The position numbers and the translations under genes are program-made. DNA of 64,000 nt, from NCBI GenBank assembly GCA_051294375.1, contig CM119271.1, positions 11,548,185 through 11,612,184 of the forward strand, read 5' to 3'. The notes beneath the pieces are model-generated. The model saw only the letters and a list, made by a program, of their open reading frames with translations. It had not been told where the DNA came from and did no database searches. Position 1 is the first letter of the stretch. Each line of letters opens with the position of its first letter. Positions 31,342 to 44,682 of the stretch are shown here, piece after piece. Origin of the DNA: Paraspadella gotoi (Eukaryota; Chaetognatha).

Positions 31342-33007
31342 ATCCTCTCTCTCCCTTCTCTCTATTTCACAGTTCCTTTAAATCCGTCTCTCTCTCTCTT
31401 CTTCTCTCTCTCTCTTTCTCTCTTCTCTCTCTCTCTCTCTTTCTCTCTATTTCACAGTTCAAAGTGACTCGCTCTCTGTCCTTTCTTTGCGCTTTTTTCG
31501 CTTTTCATGTTTTGAATTTTCCTTCAGTAAATTTTTGTTTGAACTCAATTCCCGACCCTTAACGCGGAGCCCAGCACCTTAACGCCCGCACAAGTTTCTC
31601 TCTCTCTCTCCGCTCCTCTCTCTCTCCTCTCTCCTTCTTCTTCTCTCTCTCTTCTCCTTTCTTCTCCTCGTCTCTCTCTCAGTCATCTCTCTCTCCTCTC
31701 TCTCTCTACGACCCGATTTGCCAGTTTTTTCTCGCTTTTATTATGTTTTTCCTCCCCAATAATAAAAAAATAAATAATAAACCAATGTTTTCTTCAAATC
31801 TCTGAAAAAAATCGTTTATTTCTTTGAGAAAAAAAACGAGAAACTTGTGAAAATCAAATTCGTTCACAAACTAATTCTTTAAACTAAAATCACAAATCCC
31901 AAATCTGAAAATAGAAAATCCTAAATCTTAAATCTTAAACTGGGAAGATGGAAATAACAAATTAAGAAAATAATTATTTTTGCTTCTTTGTTCAATTTTC
32001 TTTCTTTTTTAGTTTTATTCTTGTCTTTCGCTAATTTTCTCTCTTGTGCGACGACAACGACGACGACAACAAAAACGACGACAAGCGAAAAAAAACGACA
32101 ACGACGATAACAACAAACAACGACGACAACTAGGACGACAACAACGACAACGAACCGAAATGACGACAACAACCAACGACGACAAACAACAACACGACGA
32201 CAACTAAGGAACGAAAACAACGAACAAACGACGAAAATGACGAAACAACAACGACGACGAACAACAACAAACAGCGACGACGATTTCCTCCCAATAAATG
32301 ATTCCAGAAGAACCTGAGCTCAAATTCTAAGGCGGCGGCGGCGGCGGCATCGGCGGCGCGGCGGCGGCGGCGGCGCAGGAGAGGAATTTCTAAGAAATGG
32401 ATGAGTGATCTGAAGGTAAGGATAATAATAGAAGAGTGAGAGAGAAGAGAGATAGATGGAGCGAGATAAACGATTTATCTCAAAGATGGATTTCCTGAAT
32501 AGTCGCAGCGGTAAACGAAAGAATGAATAAATTGAAATAATTCAATGAATGAATGAAAATGAATGATGAATAATTGATGAAATGAATGAATGAATGATGA
32601 ATGAATGAATGAATAATTGAATGGAATGAATGAATGAATAAATGAAATGGATAATTGAGAAAGAAAAGAGGAGGAGGAATGAGGAAGACGAGGAGGAAGA
32701 AGAGAAGGAAGAGGGAGGAGGAAGAGGAGGAAGAGGGAGGAAGAGGAGCTGAAAGATTACGAGAAAAAAAAAATTGTTTTCAACTCAGAAATTAAATTTC
32801 AATAATAAGATTCAATTCCGCTCTATCTCTCTTTCTGCTCTCTTCTCCTCTCTCTTTTTTTTCTCTCTCTCTCTTTCTCTCTTTCCTCTCTCTCTTTCTT
32901 TTTTATTCTCTCTCTCTTTTTTTTTTTTCTCTCTCTCTCTTTTCTCTTCATCCTCTCTCTTTCTTTTTCTCTCTCTCTTATTTCTCATCTCTCTCTCTTC
33001 TTTCTTT
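31116..33007. repeat. Module B, copy 1 (right part)
   Basis: Direct copy of 40186-42595. It has CT-rich repeats at 31210-31450 and 31590-31710, a mixed (CGA)(CAA) tract at 32050-32285, CGG repeats at 32332-32380, (AATG)n at 32530-32650, GAGGAA repeats at 32668-32750 and CT-rich sequence at 32820-33010. Confidence 0.85.
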
Positions 33008-33037
33008 CTCTCGTTCCTCCCCCTTCTCCATCTTAAG

Positions 33038-33149
33038 AGAGGAAAATGTGTTCGTGCGAGAAAAACAACCAAATCAAAAATACCATATGAATAAAACATG
33101 GCGGAGTGCGGGAGGCGGCCGAGTGCGGCGCGGCGTCGCGGCGGGCGGC

Positions 33150-33186
<37 letters not shown>

Positions 33187-33708
33187 AGCGGCGCAGACAA
33201 GGACGACAACTACGTCGCCTTGTCGCTTCCTAAGGAATTCTTTTTATTTTTTCACTTTCGTCATTTTTTTTCTTTAAATATTTTTTGCTTCTTCTTCCTC
33301 TTTCACTCTTTCACTTTTTCAATTTTTCACTCTTTTACTCTTTCACACTTTAACTCCTTCATTCTTTCACTTTTTCACTTTTTCACTTTTTCACTTTTTC
33401 ACTTTTTCACTTTTTCACTTTTTCACTTTTTCACTCTTTCAATTTCTCAATTTTTCACTCTTTCACCATCTTCCTTATGGTTTTCTTCCTTATAAAATTT
33501 TCCATTTTCCCTTTTTCTCTTTTTCCATTTTCCCTTTTCCTTTTTCCCTTTTCCCCTTTTCCCCTTTTCCCCTTTTCCTTTTTTTCCTTTTTCCCTTTTT
33601 CCCTTTTCCCCTTTTCTCTTTTCCCTTTTCCCTTTTCCTTTTTTCCCTTTTCCCCTTTTCCATTTTTTCCCCTTTTTTCCCTTTTCCTCTAATATCTTTT
33701 TTTCTTTT
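33038..33708. repeat. Partial direct copy of module A
   Basis: Matches 24900-25580 in the same orientation, from the AGAGGAAAATGTGTTCGTGC landmark through the CGG segment to TAATATCTTTTTTTC. The join to module B at the left falls in a CT-rich tract, and it turns straight into the inverted copy at the right. Confidence 0.85.
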
Positions 33709-33714
33709 CCGAAA

Positions 33715-36560
33715 GGGAAAAGGGAAAAATGGAAAAGGGAAAAAGGGAAAAAGGGAAAAAGGGAGAGGAAAAGGGGAAAAAAAGGGAAAAGGGGAAAAGG
33801 GAAAGGGGAAAAAGGAAAAGGGAAAGGGAAAAGGGGAAAAGGGGGAAAGGGAAAAAGGGAAAGAAAAAGAGAAAAAGTATTAAAAGGAAAAGGAAAAAAA
33901 TGGGAAAAGGAGGAAAAGAGGAAAAAAGAAAAGGGAAAAGGGAAAAGGAGGAAAAAGGGAAGGAAAAATGGAAAAGGGAAAAAGGGAAAGAGAAAAGAAA
34001 AAAAAGCATATTAGAGGAAAAGGAGAAAAAGGGGAAAAAATGGAAAAGGGGAAAAGGGAAAAAAGGAAAAGGGAAAAGGGAAAAGAAAAGGGGAAAAGGA
34101 AGTGGAAAAAAGGGAAAAAGGAAAAAAAGGAAAAGGGAAAAGGGGAAAAGGGGAAAGGGCAAAAGGAAAGGAAATGGAAAAAGAGAAAAAGGAAAATGGC
34201 AAAATTTTATAAGGAAGAAAAACCATAAGGATAGATGGTGAAAGAGTGAAAAATTGAAGAAAATTGAAGACGTGAAAAAGGAAAAGTGAAAAAGGTGAAA
34301 AGTGAAAAAGTGAAAAAGTGAAAAAGTGAAAGAATGAAGGAGTTAAAGTGTGAAAGAGTAAAGAGTGAAAAATGAAAAAGCTGAAAGAGTGAAAGAGGTA
34401 AGAAGAAGCAAAAATATTTAAAGAAAAAAATGACGAAGTGAAAAAATAAAAAGAATTCCTTAGAAGCGACAAGGCACGTAGTTGTCGGTCCTTGTCTGCG
34501 CCGCTGCCAGCCGCCGCCGCCGCCGCGCCGCCGCCGCCGCCGCGCGCCGCCGCCGCCGCCCCGCCGGCCGCCGCCCGCCGCGACGCCGCTGCCGCACTCG
34601 GCGCCTCCCGCACTCCGCCATGTTTTATTCATGATGGTATTTATTGATTTGTTGTTTTTCTCGCACGAACACATTTCCTCTGCTAAGATGTGAGAAGCGG
34701 GGAGGGAAGGGAGAGAGAGAGAGAAGAGAGAGAGAGAGGAGAGAGAGAGAGAGATAGGAAGAGAGAGAGAGAAGAGAAAGAGAGAGAGTTAAAGCTGTAA
34801 AGTACTTGAGCGTGAGCGAAAGATAAGCATGTGTTAGAAAATCGATGTGAAATAAAAATTGTTATAGATCAACAAAATTAAGCAGAGATCGCGCTAAATT
34901 ATGAATGATTTGAAATTATAAATTCGAAAGAATCGAATTGACAAAAGGTTTACAAACAAACAATTCAATAAGATTAAGCTAGTATCTCTTTTTAAGATTT
35001 TGGACAGGCCGTTATTCTTTTTACAATATATAGGTAACAGGCGACAAGATCTGCCGTTAGTTTTAAAATCTTAGCAATCTCCTCCTCAGTCCTATTAATG
35101 TAATTATGTAAGAAAACTTAAAAAAGTCTATGTAAAATACATTGAAAATTAGAAATAGATATAATTTTGTGAGTTGTCTGGTGTCTTGCTACTGTTATCT
35201 TTTTTTCGTCTCTTTGTCTGACAGATTTTTTAAAAAGAGAAGGTTTCCGGATGTACAACTAACCGCTTTATCATTTCCGTATGAAAACCCGCGCTGTGTG
35301 GAATGTCAAATGAGACGGATACGCGTTTGTTCGATACAACAAAAAAATAAGAGTTTTCTTTTTATCTTTTCTTTTCTTTTCTTTTCTTTTCTTTTCTTTT
35401 CTCTTTCTTTTCTTTTCTTTCCTCGTTCCTTTTTATTTTCTGCCTCATTTGATTGCAGTTAATCTTTAAGCAGAATATCAATATTTTTGTTAAGACATGA
35501 CCGTATTATTCCTGTCTATCACTAAATGAAAAATTTCCAAAGCTTAATTCTTATTTGCTTATAAGCGCAATAGTCCTGATAGCCTAAAGCTAAACGCCTT
35601 ATGTAGTTAGAGCCCTTTTTCGCAAATACGTAATATCTTCATCTGAAGACTAAACTGAAAAAGCGATTATGAGCCATAGTTTTAAAGTCTCTTGCCAAAG
35701 TTCCCAAAATCAAATAGTCAAAGTTCAGTACAAAGTCTACAAAGTTACCAAAGTCACAGTTCCAGCCAATATATGTCCAAAGTCTAAATCCTCAAAAAGT
35801 CCAAGAATTCAAAAGCCCTCAGTTTCAAAGAGGTCCCAAAGTTCAAATTCCCACGTCGACCACAAAAACAGGCGTCGAAGCGTCAAGACCGCGGCTCCGC
35901 GCGCTCTTAGGCGGGCGACGGTCTGCGGCTGGCGGCGGCAAGCTGCTGCGGCTCTGGAGTCGAGTCCGAGGGGCGGCTGTGGCGGCGGCTACGGCTTGCG
36001 CGGCTGCGGTGCTTGTCGTGCACGATAATAATTTCTTAAGGGCCGCTATTAGTGACTGCCGATGGCGTGCGGAATGGCGACTGCGTGGGGGAGGGTGTGC
36101 GGAAGCCGAAGAATGAAGTGAAAGATTAAGAAGAAAAAGGAGTTTGAAAAAGATTAGTGTTTTGGCCGAAAAATGTGGCGAGAGCATTATAAATACAAAG
36201 TATATGCTTTGGTCGGAGTCGTCCAATTTGACGTATTATATTCTTCATTATGGGATATCTAAAGACTGTTTGTTCTATAATTCTGTATGGCGATGGTTAG
36301 GGTGATCAGTTCTTTGTTCGTGTTCGCTTGTTCATCTTTATTTTGGGAAGAATTAAGTTTGAATTTTTTTTTCGGCTTTTGTGGATAATGTTGAGAATTT
36401 ATGTTCAATGCGAGAATAGTTGAATGTGCTAAGGATAGTATCTTTACGGCTAGGTGGGCTGACAAGACTAAATTGGTTGGACGAAAAACCCGAGCTAGTT
36501 TGCTGGGACGAATGTTAGCGCACGAAATAACTCGCGGAGTAAGAAAAGTGAGTCACGAAC
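33715..36560. repeat. Inverted copy of module A
   Basis: Reverse complement of 23250-25900. Landmarks in reverse order are the GGGAAAA purine array, (GTGAAAAA)n, the CCG-rich segment at 34500-34610, (GA)n, (TTTTC)n at 35370-35420 and the CGG-rich piece at 35880-36020. Similarity decays strongly after about 36230, consistent with an error-rich sequence. Confidence 0.85.
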
Positions 36561-37732
36561 AGGCGGCCATAAGGTCCGTGTGCATGGAAGCAGGCGACGA
36601 CCGTGGTGCGCGGGAAGAGAGAGGAGATGGAGAGAGGTGATCAGTAGAATATGGTTCGGGGACGAAACGAATTGCACGATAAGTTAACGAATTAAGGACT
36701 ATGGAAATTTAAGATAAAGGAATGAGGGTACGATAACATATTCCAAGATGACATAACTGAGGCGAGAGGGAGAAGGAGTGAGAGATGTAGAGAGAGTAGT
36801 TGAAGATATTTACCTGTCGTTAGAAGAACTGATCTTTTTGGGACCGCAATAATGCAGAGAAACCAGTCTTTTACCTTCGCTAATTAGAAAGAAAAAGAAA
36901 AGTAGAAAAGGAGGAAAGAGAGAGGTTATATTATCCGTTAGTCATGAATCTTTTAACAACATGGGAACCATCTTTACTCCCGGCTATTTAATAAAATATC
37001 TGCAACGTTGCTCTGTTTTGCTGCTTCGAATTATGCCAATTTCTCTGCTTATTTCAATCGCACGTTTACTTCGAAAGTTTGGAAACATGTAATATTTTTA
37101 ATACTGACTTATAGGTATATTCGCTCAAATTTCTAAAAGTTCGACGTGTATACCAGGTCCGTTTTAATGGTTTTTAATCCAGTATTTCTTAATAAGTTTT
37201 TAATGCGTTTTATAATCTCGAACATTTTATATAATCGTTGTATAATCTATTTCACAGTACTCAGCGCGGCATGCTTTCTCGTGATCCCATCCGACGCTTT
37301 TGCGATGCTTTTAGGCGTGCTTTTCATCGTGATCCCATTCCGACGCTTTTTTGCCCGATGCTTTACGGCTGCTTTCGTCGGAATCCTTCCGACAGCTTTT
37401 CCGCATGCTTTTTCCGAATGCTTATTCCGATGCATTACGGCTGCCCTTACGATTTTATTACGCAATTCATTATGGTTCTATTACTATTGGGGATGTTTGT
37501 TATTTTAACGTTATTACTTCGTTAATGTTATGTTATATACAACAATATATGATTTGCTTAAACTGTAAAACACGTTCTTCAATGCTTAAAGGTCATACAA
37601 AGTGAATATGCCCGCACCTAGGTTTAGTAGGAAAAACCTAACATTTCCTGACTGAGTTTTACTATTCCGTTGCTCATGGCTTTTCCATTTCATTTCCTAT
37701 ATCTTTGATTTCGGACTTTTGTTTGTTTATAA
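36561..37732. other. Unassigned sequence with GATGCTTT repeats
   Basis: Sequence of uncertain origin. Positions 37265-37440 show an irregular tandem arrangement of CCGACGCTTTT / GATGCTTTA / GGCTGCTTTC. No coding motif is seen. A 25-N gap follows at 37733-37757. Confidence 0.5.
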
Positions 37733-37757
37733 NNNNNNNNNNNNNNNNNNNNNNNNN

Positions 37758-38147
37758 CCTTTTCCCTTTTCCCTTTTTCCCTTTTCCCCTCTCACTCTCC
37801 CTCCCTATTTTTCCTTCGTGTTTACTCTTGGCCGCCATCGCTGACTTGGATTTTAAGAAAGTCTTGGCAAGAATATCTCCCTCTCTCTCTCTCTCTCTCA
37901 GTCTCTCTCTTTCTCTGTCTTGCTTTCCTTATTTTTTTCATTTTCTTTTTTCGCTTTCTGTCCTTCTCTCTTCATAATCTTATTTCACCTTGTATTGCAT
38001 TAATATAATTTCATTATTATTATTTTGTGTTAATGTTCTTTCATTTTTCTTTCTTTCTATCTTTCTATCTCTGGATTTTTTTTCTCTTTTTTAAAAAGAA
38101 TTGTCTCTCACTCTTTTGAGATGGATATGGCGTCGAAACCCGAGACT

Positions 38148-38185
<38 letters not shown>

Positions 38186-38923
38186 AAGAGAGTTTCAATT
38201 CTATTTCCGTTTAGAAAACCGAGAGGTGTACCCGTATATGGATGAAGGGGCGTGGCCCAACCGGATATGGATTTGAAGGCGTGGCTGAACCGGATATCGA
38301 TGGGACAACCGGATATGGATGATGGGCGTGGCCTAACCGGATGAAGAGATAAAGGCGTGGCTGAACCGGATATCGATGGAACACCGGATGTGGATAATGG
38401 GCGTAGTATAAGCGGATATGGATTTAAAAGCAAATGTAAAACCGGATGTGCATAAAAAACAGGCGCGGCTTAACCGGATGTGAATAAAGAGGCGTGGCTC
38501 AACCCGATATGAATAAAGAGGCGTGGCTCAACCCAATGCGAACAAAAACGGCTTGTCTCAGGCGGATATGAAAAAATAGGCGTGGCTCAGCCGGATATGA
38601 ATAAAGAGGCATGGCCCAACCGTATGTGAATAAAGAGGTATGGCTCAGCCGGATATGAATAAAGAGGCGTGGCTCAACCGGATGTGAATAAAGAGGCTTG
38701 GCTCAGCCGGATATGAATAAAGAGGCGTGGCTCAACCGAATGTGAATAAAGAGGCTTGGCTCAGCCGGATATGAATAAAGAGGCGTGGCTCAACCGGATA
38801 TGAACAGAAAAGCGAAGGATTTTTAAAAGTCTGTCATTCAAGTTGAATTCTGAATAAACTTCCTTCCGCTTTGATGGTTTCACTCAAACGATCTAGGATC
38901 CATAACGAATAGCCTTAAGGTCG

Positions 38924-38955
<32 letters not shown>

Positions 38956-39385
38956 ATTTCTCTCTTTTTCCTTATTCTATTCTCTTTTCATCTCTCTCTC
39001 TCTCTCTCTTACTTCTTTATCTCTCATTCATTTCATCTCGCGTTCATTTAAAAAAATTTATATCTTTAGTCAAATTTTATAAAAAAATTCTTTTATTTTA
39101 AATAAAAATCTTAAAAGAATAGGATCGAGCCTCCCTTCAATTATAACCAAATATTGATGCGATGATAACCAATACTTGATGCGATGATAACCAAATGATC
39201 GATGTGATGATAACCAAATGATTAATGTGATAATAACCAAATGGTTGATGCGATGATAGTCATTCATTGATGTGATGATAATCATTCATTGATATGATGA
39301 TAGTTATTCATTGATGCGATGATAGTCATTCATTGACGCAATGAATCATTCATCATAAAGAAAACAAACAAATGCGTGTATGAGT

Positions 39386-39417
<32 letters not shown>

Positions 39418-40643
39418 AAGAAAGAAAGAGAGAGAGAAAAAAAGAGAATAAATCCACAAAAATCACGGATGTAAATTTGGGATTTTGCATAGAGAAAAAA
39501 GCGCGGAATAAATGGCGATAATAAAAGTTTTTAAAAGGAAAAAAATAATAAAAATTTAAAAAAAAACGATCACGCAAGAGATCGTACAGAGAAAGAGACA
39601 CACAGAGAGAGAGAGACAGAGAGAGACAGAAAGAGAAAGACAGACAGAGACAGAGAGAGAAAGAGAGAGAAAGCTGGACAGCCGCTGGAAGGCAGCTGAT
39701 CAGTCACTGCAGAGCCTGAACTCGTTTTTAAAGGGTTCAGAAAAGGCAGCCACTGACAAAAATAGGGAAAAAAATCTAAATATAATTTAAAGAAATAAAA
39801 GAAAAGAAAAAAATGTTACAATTGTTTACAATTAGAAATTTTTACAATTTTTTCTAATCATGTAGCAGATTAACTTGTGAATTGTCTGAAATGAGATAAA
39901 AATAAAATAACACGCTCTGATTGGTCGAATATTTCCAGCGGTCTCATTGGTCGAATATTTCTCGAGTTCTTATTTGTCTAAAATTAGATTTTCCTCTTTT
40001 CCATTCGCTGATTCTTGATTTACTAAAATGTTTGTCGTCTAAAAACTTTAAAATATTTTTGATTATTTTCTATTTTATAGTATTGATATATGACTGATAG
40101 CATTTGAAGTTATCCCATGATTCAGAATCAAGCAACAATGCAACAATCCATGTGGAAATGACCTTAAATTTCATGACATCAGTAATAATAATATAAAAAT
40201 ACTTCGAGTTTTATTAAGGCAGGAAATTATTCTGAATAAACCAGTTGACTGGAAATATGTAAGAAAATCTTTTTACGTGGAAATATCTTAACGTCCGTCT
40301 TCTCTCTCTCTTTTTCTCTCTCTCTCTTTCTCTTCTATCTTCCATTTTCTTTCATCTCTCTCTCTCTTCTCCTCTTTCTCTCTCTCTCTCTCTCCTTCTA
40401 TCTCTCCTCCTCTCTCTTCTCAGGTCTCTCTAGTTCACTCTTCTTAAACCGTCTCTCTCTCTCTTCTCTCTCTCTCTCTCCTTCTCTTCTCTTTCTCTCT
40501 ATTTCACAGTTCAAAGTGACTCGCTCTCTGTTCTTTCTTTCGCTTTTTTCGCTTTCATGTTGTTGAATTTTCTTCAGTAAATTTTGTTTGAACTTCATTC
40601 CGACCCTTAACGGCCCAGCACAAGTTTCTCTCTCTCTCTCTCG

Positions 40644-40691
<48 letters not shown>

Positions 40692-41288
40692 CGATTTGCC
40701 CAGTCTTTTCTCGCTTTTTATTAATGTTTTTCTCCCCAAAATAAAAAAAATAAATAATAAACCAATTTTTCTCAAATCTCTGAAAAAAAATCGTTTTTTC
40801 TTTGAGAAAAAAAACGAGAAACTTGAATCAAATTCGTTCAAAACTAAATTCTTTCAAATCTAAAATCACAAATCCCAAATCTGAAATAGAAAATCCTAAA
40901 TCTTAAATCTTAAACTGGGAAGATGGATAACAAATTAAGAAATAATCATTTTTGCTTCTTTGTTCAATTTTCTTTCTTTTTTTAGTTTTTATTTCTTGTC
41001 TTTCGCTAATTTTCTCTCTTGTGCGACGACAACGACGACGACAACAACGACGACAACAAAAAAACGACAACGACGATAACAACAACAACGACGACAACTA
41101 GGACGACAACAACGACAACGACGAAAATGACGACAACAACAACGACGACAACAACAACAACGACGACAACTAGGACGAAAACAACGACAACGACGAAAAT
41201 GACGACAACAACGACGACGACAACAACAACAGCGACGACGATTTCCTCCCAAATAAAATGATTCCAGAAGAACCTGAGCTCAATTCTA

Positions 41289-41348
<60 letters not shown>

Positions 41349-42592
41349 AGGAGAGGGATTTCTAAGAAATGGATGAGTGATCTGAAGGTAAGGATATAAT
41401 AGAAGAGTGAGAGAGAAAGAGAGATAGAGAGCGAGATAACGATTTATCTCAAAGATGGATTTCCTGAATAGTCGCAGCGGTAACGAAAGAATGAATAAAT
41501 TGATAATTCAATGAATGAATGAATGAATAAATGAATGAATGAATGAATGAATGAATGAATGAATGAATGAATGAATGAATGAATGGATAATTGAGAAAGA
41601 AGAAGAGGAGGAGGAGGAGGAAGACGAGGAGGAAGAAGAGAAGGAAGAGGAGGAGGAAGAGGAGGAAGAGGAGGAAGAGGAGCTGAAAGATTACGAGAAA
41701 ATAAAAAAAAAATTGTTTCACTCAGAGATTAAAATTTCAATAATAAGATTTATTCCGCTCTATCTCTCTTTCTCTCTCTCTCTCTCTCNNNNNNNNNNNN
41801 NNNNNNNNNNNNNNNNNNNNNNNNNNNNNNNNNNNNNNNNNNNNNNNNNNNNNNNNNNNNNNNNNNNNNNNNNNNNNNNNNNNNNNNNNNNNNNNNNNNN
41901 NNNNNNNNNNNNNNNNNNNNNNNNNNNNNNNNNNNNNNNNNNNNNNNNNNNNNNNNNNNNNNNNNNNNNNNNNNNNNNNNNNNNNNNNNNNNNNNNNNNN
42001 NNNNNNNNNNNNNNNNNNNNNNNNNNNNNNNNNNNNNNNNNNNNNNNNNNNNNNNNNNNNNNNNNNNNNNNNNNNNNNNNNNNNNNNNNNNNNNNNNNNN
42101 NNNNNNNNNNNNNNNNNNNNNNNNNNNNNNNNNNNNNNNNNNNNNNNNNNNNNNNNNNNNNNNNNNNNNNNNNNNNNNNNNNNNNNNNNNNNNNNNNNNN
42201 NNNNNNNNNNNNNNNNNNNNNNNNNNNNNNNNNNNNNNNNNNNNNNNNNNNNNNNNNNNNNNNNNNNNNNNNNNNNNNNNNNNNNNNNNNNNNNNNNNNN
42301 NNNNNNNNNNNNNNNNNNNNNNNNNNNNNNNNNNNNNNNNNNNNNNNNNNNNNNNNNNNNNNNNNNNNNNNNNNNNNNNNNNNNNNNNNNNNNNNNNNNN
42401 NNNNNNNNNNNNNNNNNNNNNNNNNNNNNNNNNNNNNNNNNNNNNNNNNNNNNNNNNNNNNNNNNNNNNNNNNNNNTTCTTTTTTATTCTCTCTCTCTTT
42501 TTTTTTTTTCTCTCTCTCTCTTTTCTCTTCATCCTCTCTCTTTCTTTTTCTCTCTCTCTTATTTCTCATCTCTCTCTCTTCTTTCTTTCTCT

Positions 42593-42595
<3 letters not shown>
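37758..42595. repeat. Module B, copy 2 (empty-site copy)
   Basis: Cleaner direct copy of 25860-33007 without the LINE. It includes the regular 29-bp minisatellite (38222-38812), the GATGCGATGATAACC minisatellite (39142-39350), (GA)n (39395-39440), CT-rich tracts (40300-40500, 40630-40690), (CGA)(CAA) tract (41023-41245), a long (CGG)n (41288-41347), (AATG)n (41510-41585), GAGGAA repeats (41600-41685) and a 688-N gap at 41789-42476. Confidence 0.9.
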
Positions 42596-42599
<4 letters not shown>

Positions 42600-42627
<28 letters not shown>

Positions 42628-43111
42628 AAAAAAGAAAATTTTAAATTTTAAAAAATTTGAATAAAAGATTTCGTTATTAATGAGAGCGAGACACTAAAAA
42701 GTTCACAGACCGAAAACTTGATTTTCTTTTCTGCTCTTAAATTCTAAATCACAAAGAAAGAGGCGTGGTTGATGTGAAAGAGTGAGAGCGAGTGAAAAGT
42801 GATCGGTTAAGAAACCATTTTAAAAAAGCTTCAGTGATAAACTTTTATCACAAGAGCTAATGATAAAAAATAATGAGAAAGAAAAATCCGAATTCAAAAC
42901 TTCAAACAATCGATTTATCAAGTAAACAGCAACTCATGTAAAAGCCAAAGGAAAAACAGAGAGTCAGAGAGAGAGAGAGAGACAGAGAGAGAGAGAGAGT
43001 TTTGACACGTTTCCAAAGAGGAAAAGAAAAAGGAAAAAAAGACAAATAAAAACAGGAAAGAATAGAAGAACAAAAATAAATTTAAGAGATAAATGAATAA
43101 ATGAAATAAAT

Positions 43112-43147
<36 letters not shown>

Positions 43148-43156
43148 CAAGAAAGC

Positions 43157-43192
<36 letters not shown>

Positions 43193-43384
43193 ACGAAAAA
43201 AAGAAATAAAAAAGCTTGAAAGAAAGAATGAAAGATNNNNNNNNNNAAAGAAAGAAAGAAAGAAAGAAAGATATCACATCTCCTTCCACATTTGTTAACG
43301 ACTCAGAATCTCACCTTTTTTTCTTCCACCCAAAGGAAAATCAGAGTTTTACTGCTTTTGAGGCAAAGACGACGACGACCATAA

Positions 43385-43429
<45 letters not shown>

Positions 43430-43510
43430 AAACGTCGTGATTGAATGGAATGAGTCTCGTCTTGTGAAACTCAGTTGACATTTAAGGATCGTGAATGTGA
43501 AGGGAGAAAG
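42600..43510. repeat. Module C
   Basis: Begins in (GA)n at 42595-42625, then unique AT-rich DNA, GA-rich repeats at 42957-43000, (GAAA)n at 43108-43275 with a 10-N gap at 43237-43246, and (CGA)n at 43367-43437. The whole block recurs inverted at 44890-46020. Confidence 0.85.
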
Positions 43511-43517
43511 AGAAGAC

Positions 43518-44260
43518 AATGACGACGATGATGATGACGACGACGACGACGCGACAAGACACACAACACGACGACGAAAATGATCGACCAACTAACACGA
43601 CGGGCAAACAACAACTAGGACGAAAACAACGGACAACGACGAAATGTACTGCTACAACAAACGACGACGACGACAACAACAACAGCGACCGACCGATTTT
43701 CCTCCCAAATAAATGATTCCAGAAGAACCTGAGCTCGATTCTAGGCAGGCGCGGCCGGCGCGTGCGGCGGCTGGCGCAGGAAGGGATTTCTAAGAAATGT
43801 ATGGGATTGAAGGTAAGGAATATAGAAGAGTAGAGAGCAAAAGAAGATAGAGAGCGAGGGTAACCGATTTATTTTCAAAGATTGGGATTTCCCTGAATAA
43901 GTTCGAAGCCGGTTTGTTTTTTTGACGAAAGAAATGCATAATTGATAATTCATATGAATCAAATGAAATGAAAATTGAATGGACATGAATGAATGAATGA
44001 TATGAATGAATGAATGAATGAACTGAATGAATGGATAATTGAGAAAGAAGAGGGAGGAGGAGGAGGGAAGACCGAGGAGGAAGAGAAGAAGAGAGAGGAA
44101 GAGGAGGAGGAAGAGGAGGAAGAGGAGTGCTGAAGATTACTGAGGGGTAAAATAAAAAAAAAAAAAATTGTGTTTCTGCACTCAGAGATGATTAAAATGT
44201 CAAATAATAATAGATTTATTTCCGCGCTCATTTCTCTCTTTCTCTCTCTCTCTCTCCTCT
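43518..44260. repeat. Third copy of the CGA-CGG-AATG part of module B
   Basis: Matches 41020-41790 and 32050-32830 in the same order: CGA/CAA tract, TGATTCCAGAAGAACCTGAG landmark near 43715, GC-rich piece, AATG repeats and GAGGAA repeats. It is the most indel-ridden of the three. Confidence 0.8.
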
Positions 44261-44412
44261 CCTTTTTTTCCTTCTCTCTCTCTTGATGACTCTCTTTTTC
44301 CTCTCTTTTTCACTTCTCTCTATTTTATTTCTCTCTCTCTCTTTCTCTCTTTCTCTCTCTCGTCGTCTTTCTCTTTCTCCCTCTTGAGCTTTTCTTCTCC
44401 CTCTTCTCTCTC
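44261..44412. repeat. CT-rich repeats
   Basis: Imperfect (CT)n continues from the end of the third module B copy into the next block. Confidence 0.8.
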
Positions 44413-44682
44413 TTACTTCTCTTTCTCCTCTCTTTCTTCTCTCTTTCTCCTCTCTCTTCTTACTTCTCTTTCCTCTCTCTCCCACTCATACATTTCTTCA
44501 TGTTGCTTCAAATATTTATCCAAACGTCCAATAGACTCAGTAGCTCCACGCTTCTTCCTTTCTTCTGCTCCTTTCTTTTTCTTTGCTCCTTCATCTAATG
44601 TTTTTCGGTCCTCGGACTTGTGCTTCCCGTCTTCCGACTTCTGAGCCATTTGGAGGTTTGGGTCGTCGTCTTCGTTTGTCAT
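44413..44682 (-). CDS. Unrecognised highly charged reading frame
   Basis: An ATG at 44682 opens 89 codons beginning MTNEDDDPNLQMAQKSEDGK. The following part contains SEDRKTLDEGAKKKK and then IGRLDKYLKQHEEMYEWERE before dissolving into Arg-Glu repeat sequence. The middle segment is not a simple repeat and has the acidic/basic alternation of a coiled coil or disordered nuclear protein. An inverted copy at 46250-46450 preserves most words (NEDDDPN, SEDRK, LDKYLEE) but with several frame changes. I do not recognise a family; no splice sites are convincing. Confidence 0.3.
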   Translation of the reverse strand: MTNEDDDPNLQMAQKSEDGKHKSEDRKTLDEGAKKKKGAEERKKRGATESIGRLDKYLKQHEEMYEWEREEREVRRERRKREEREEKEK

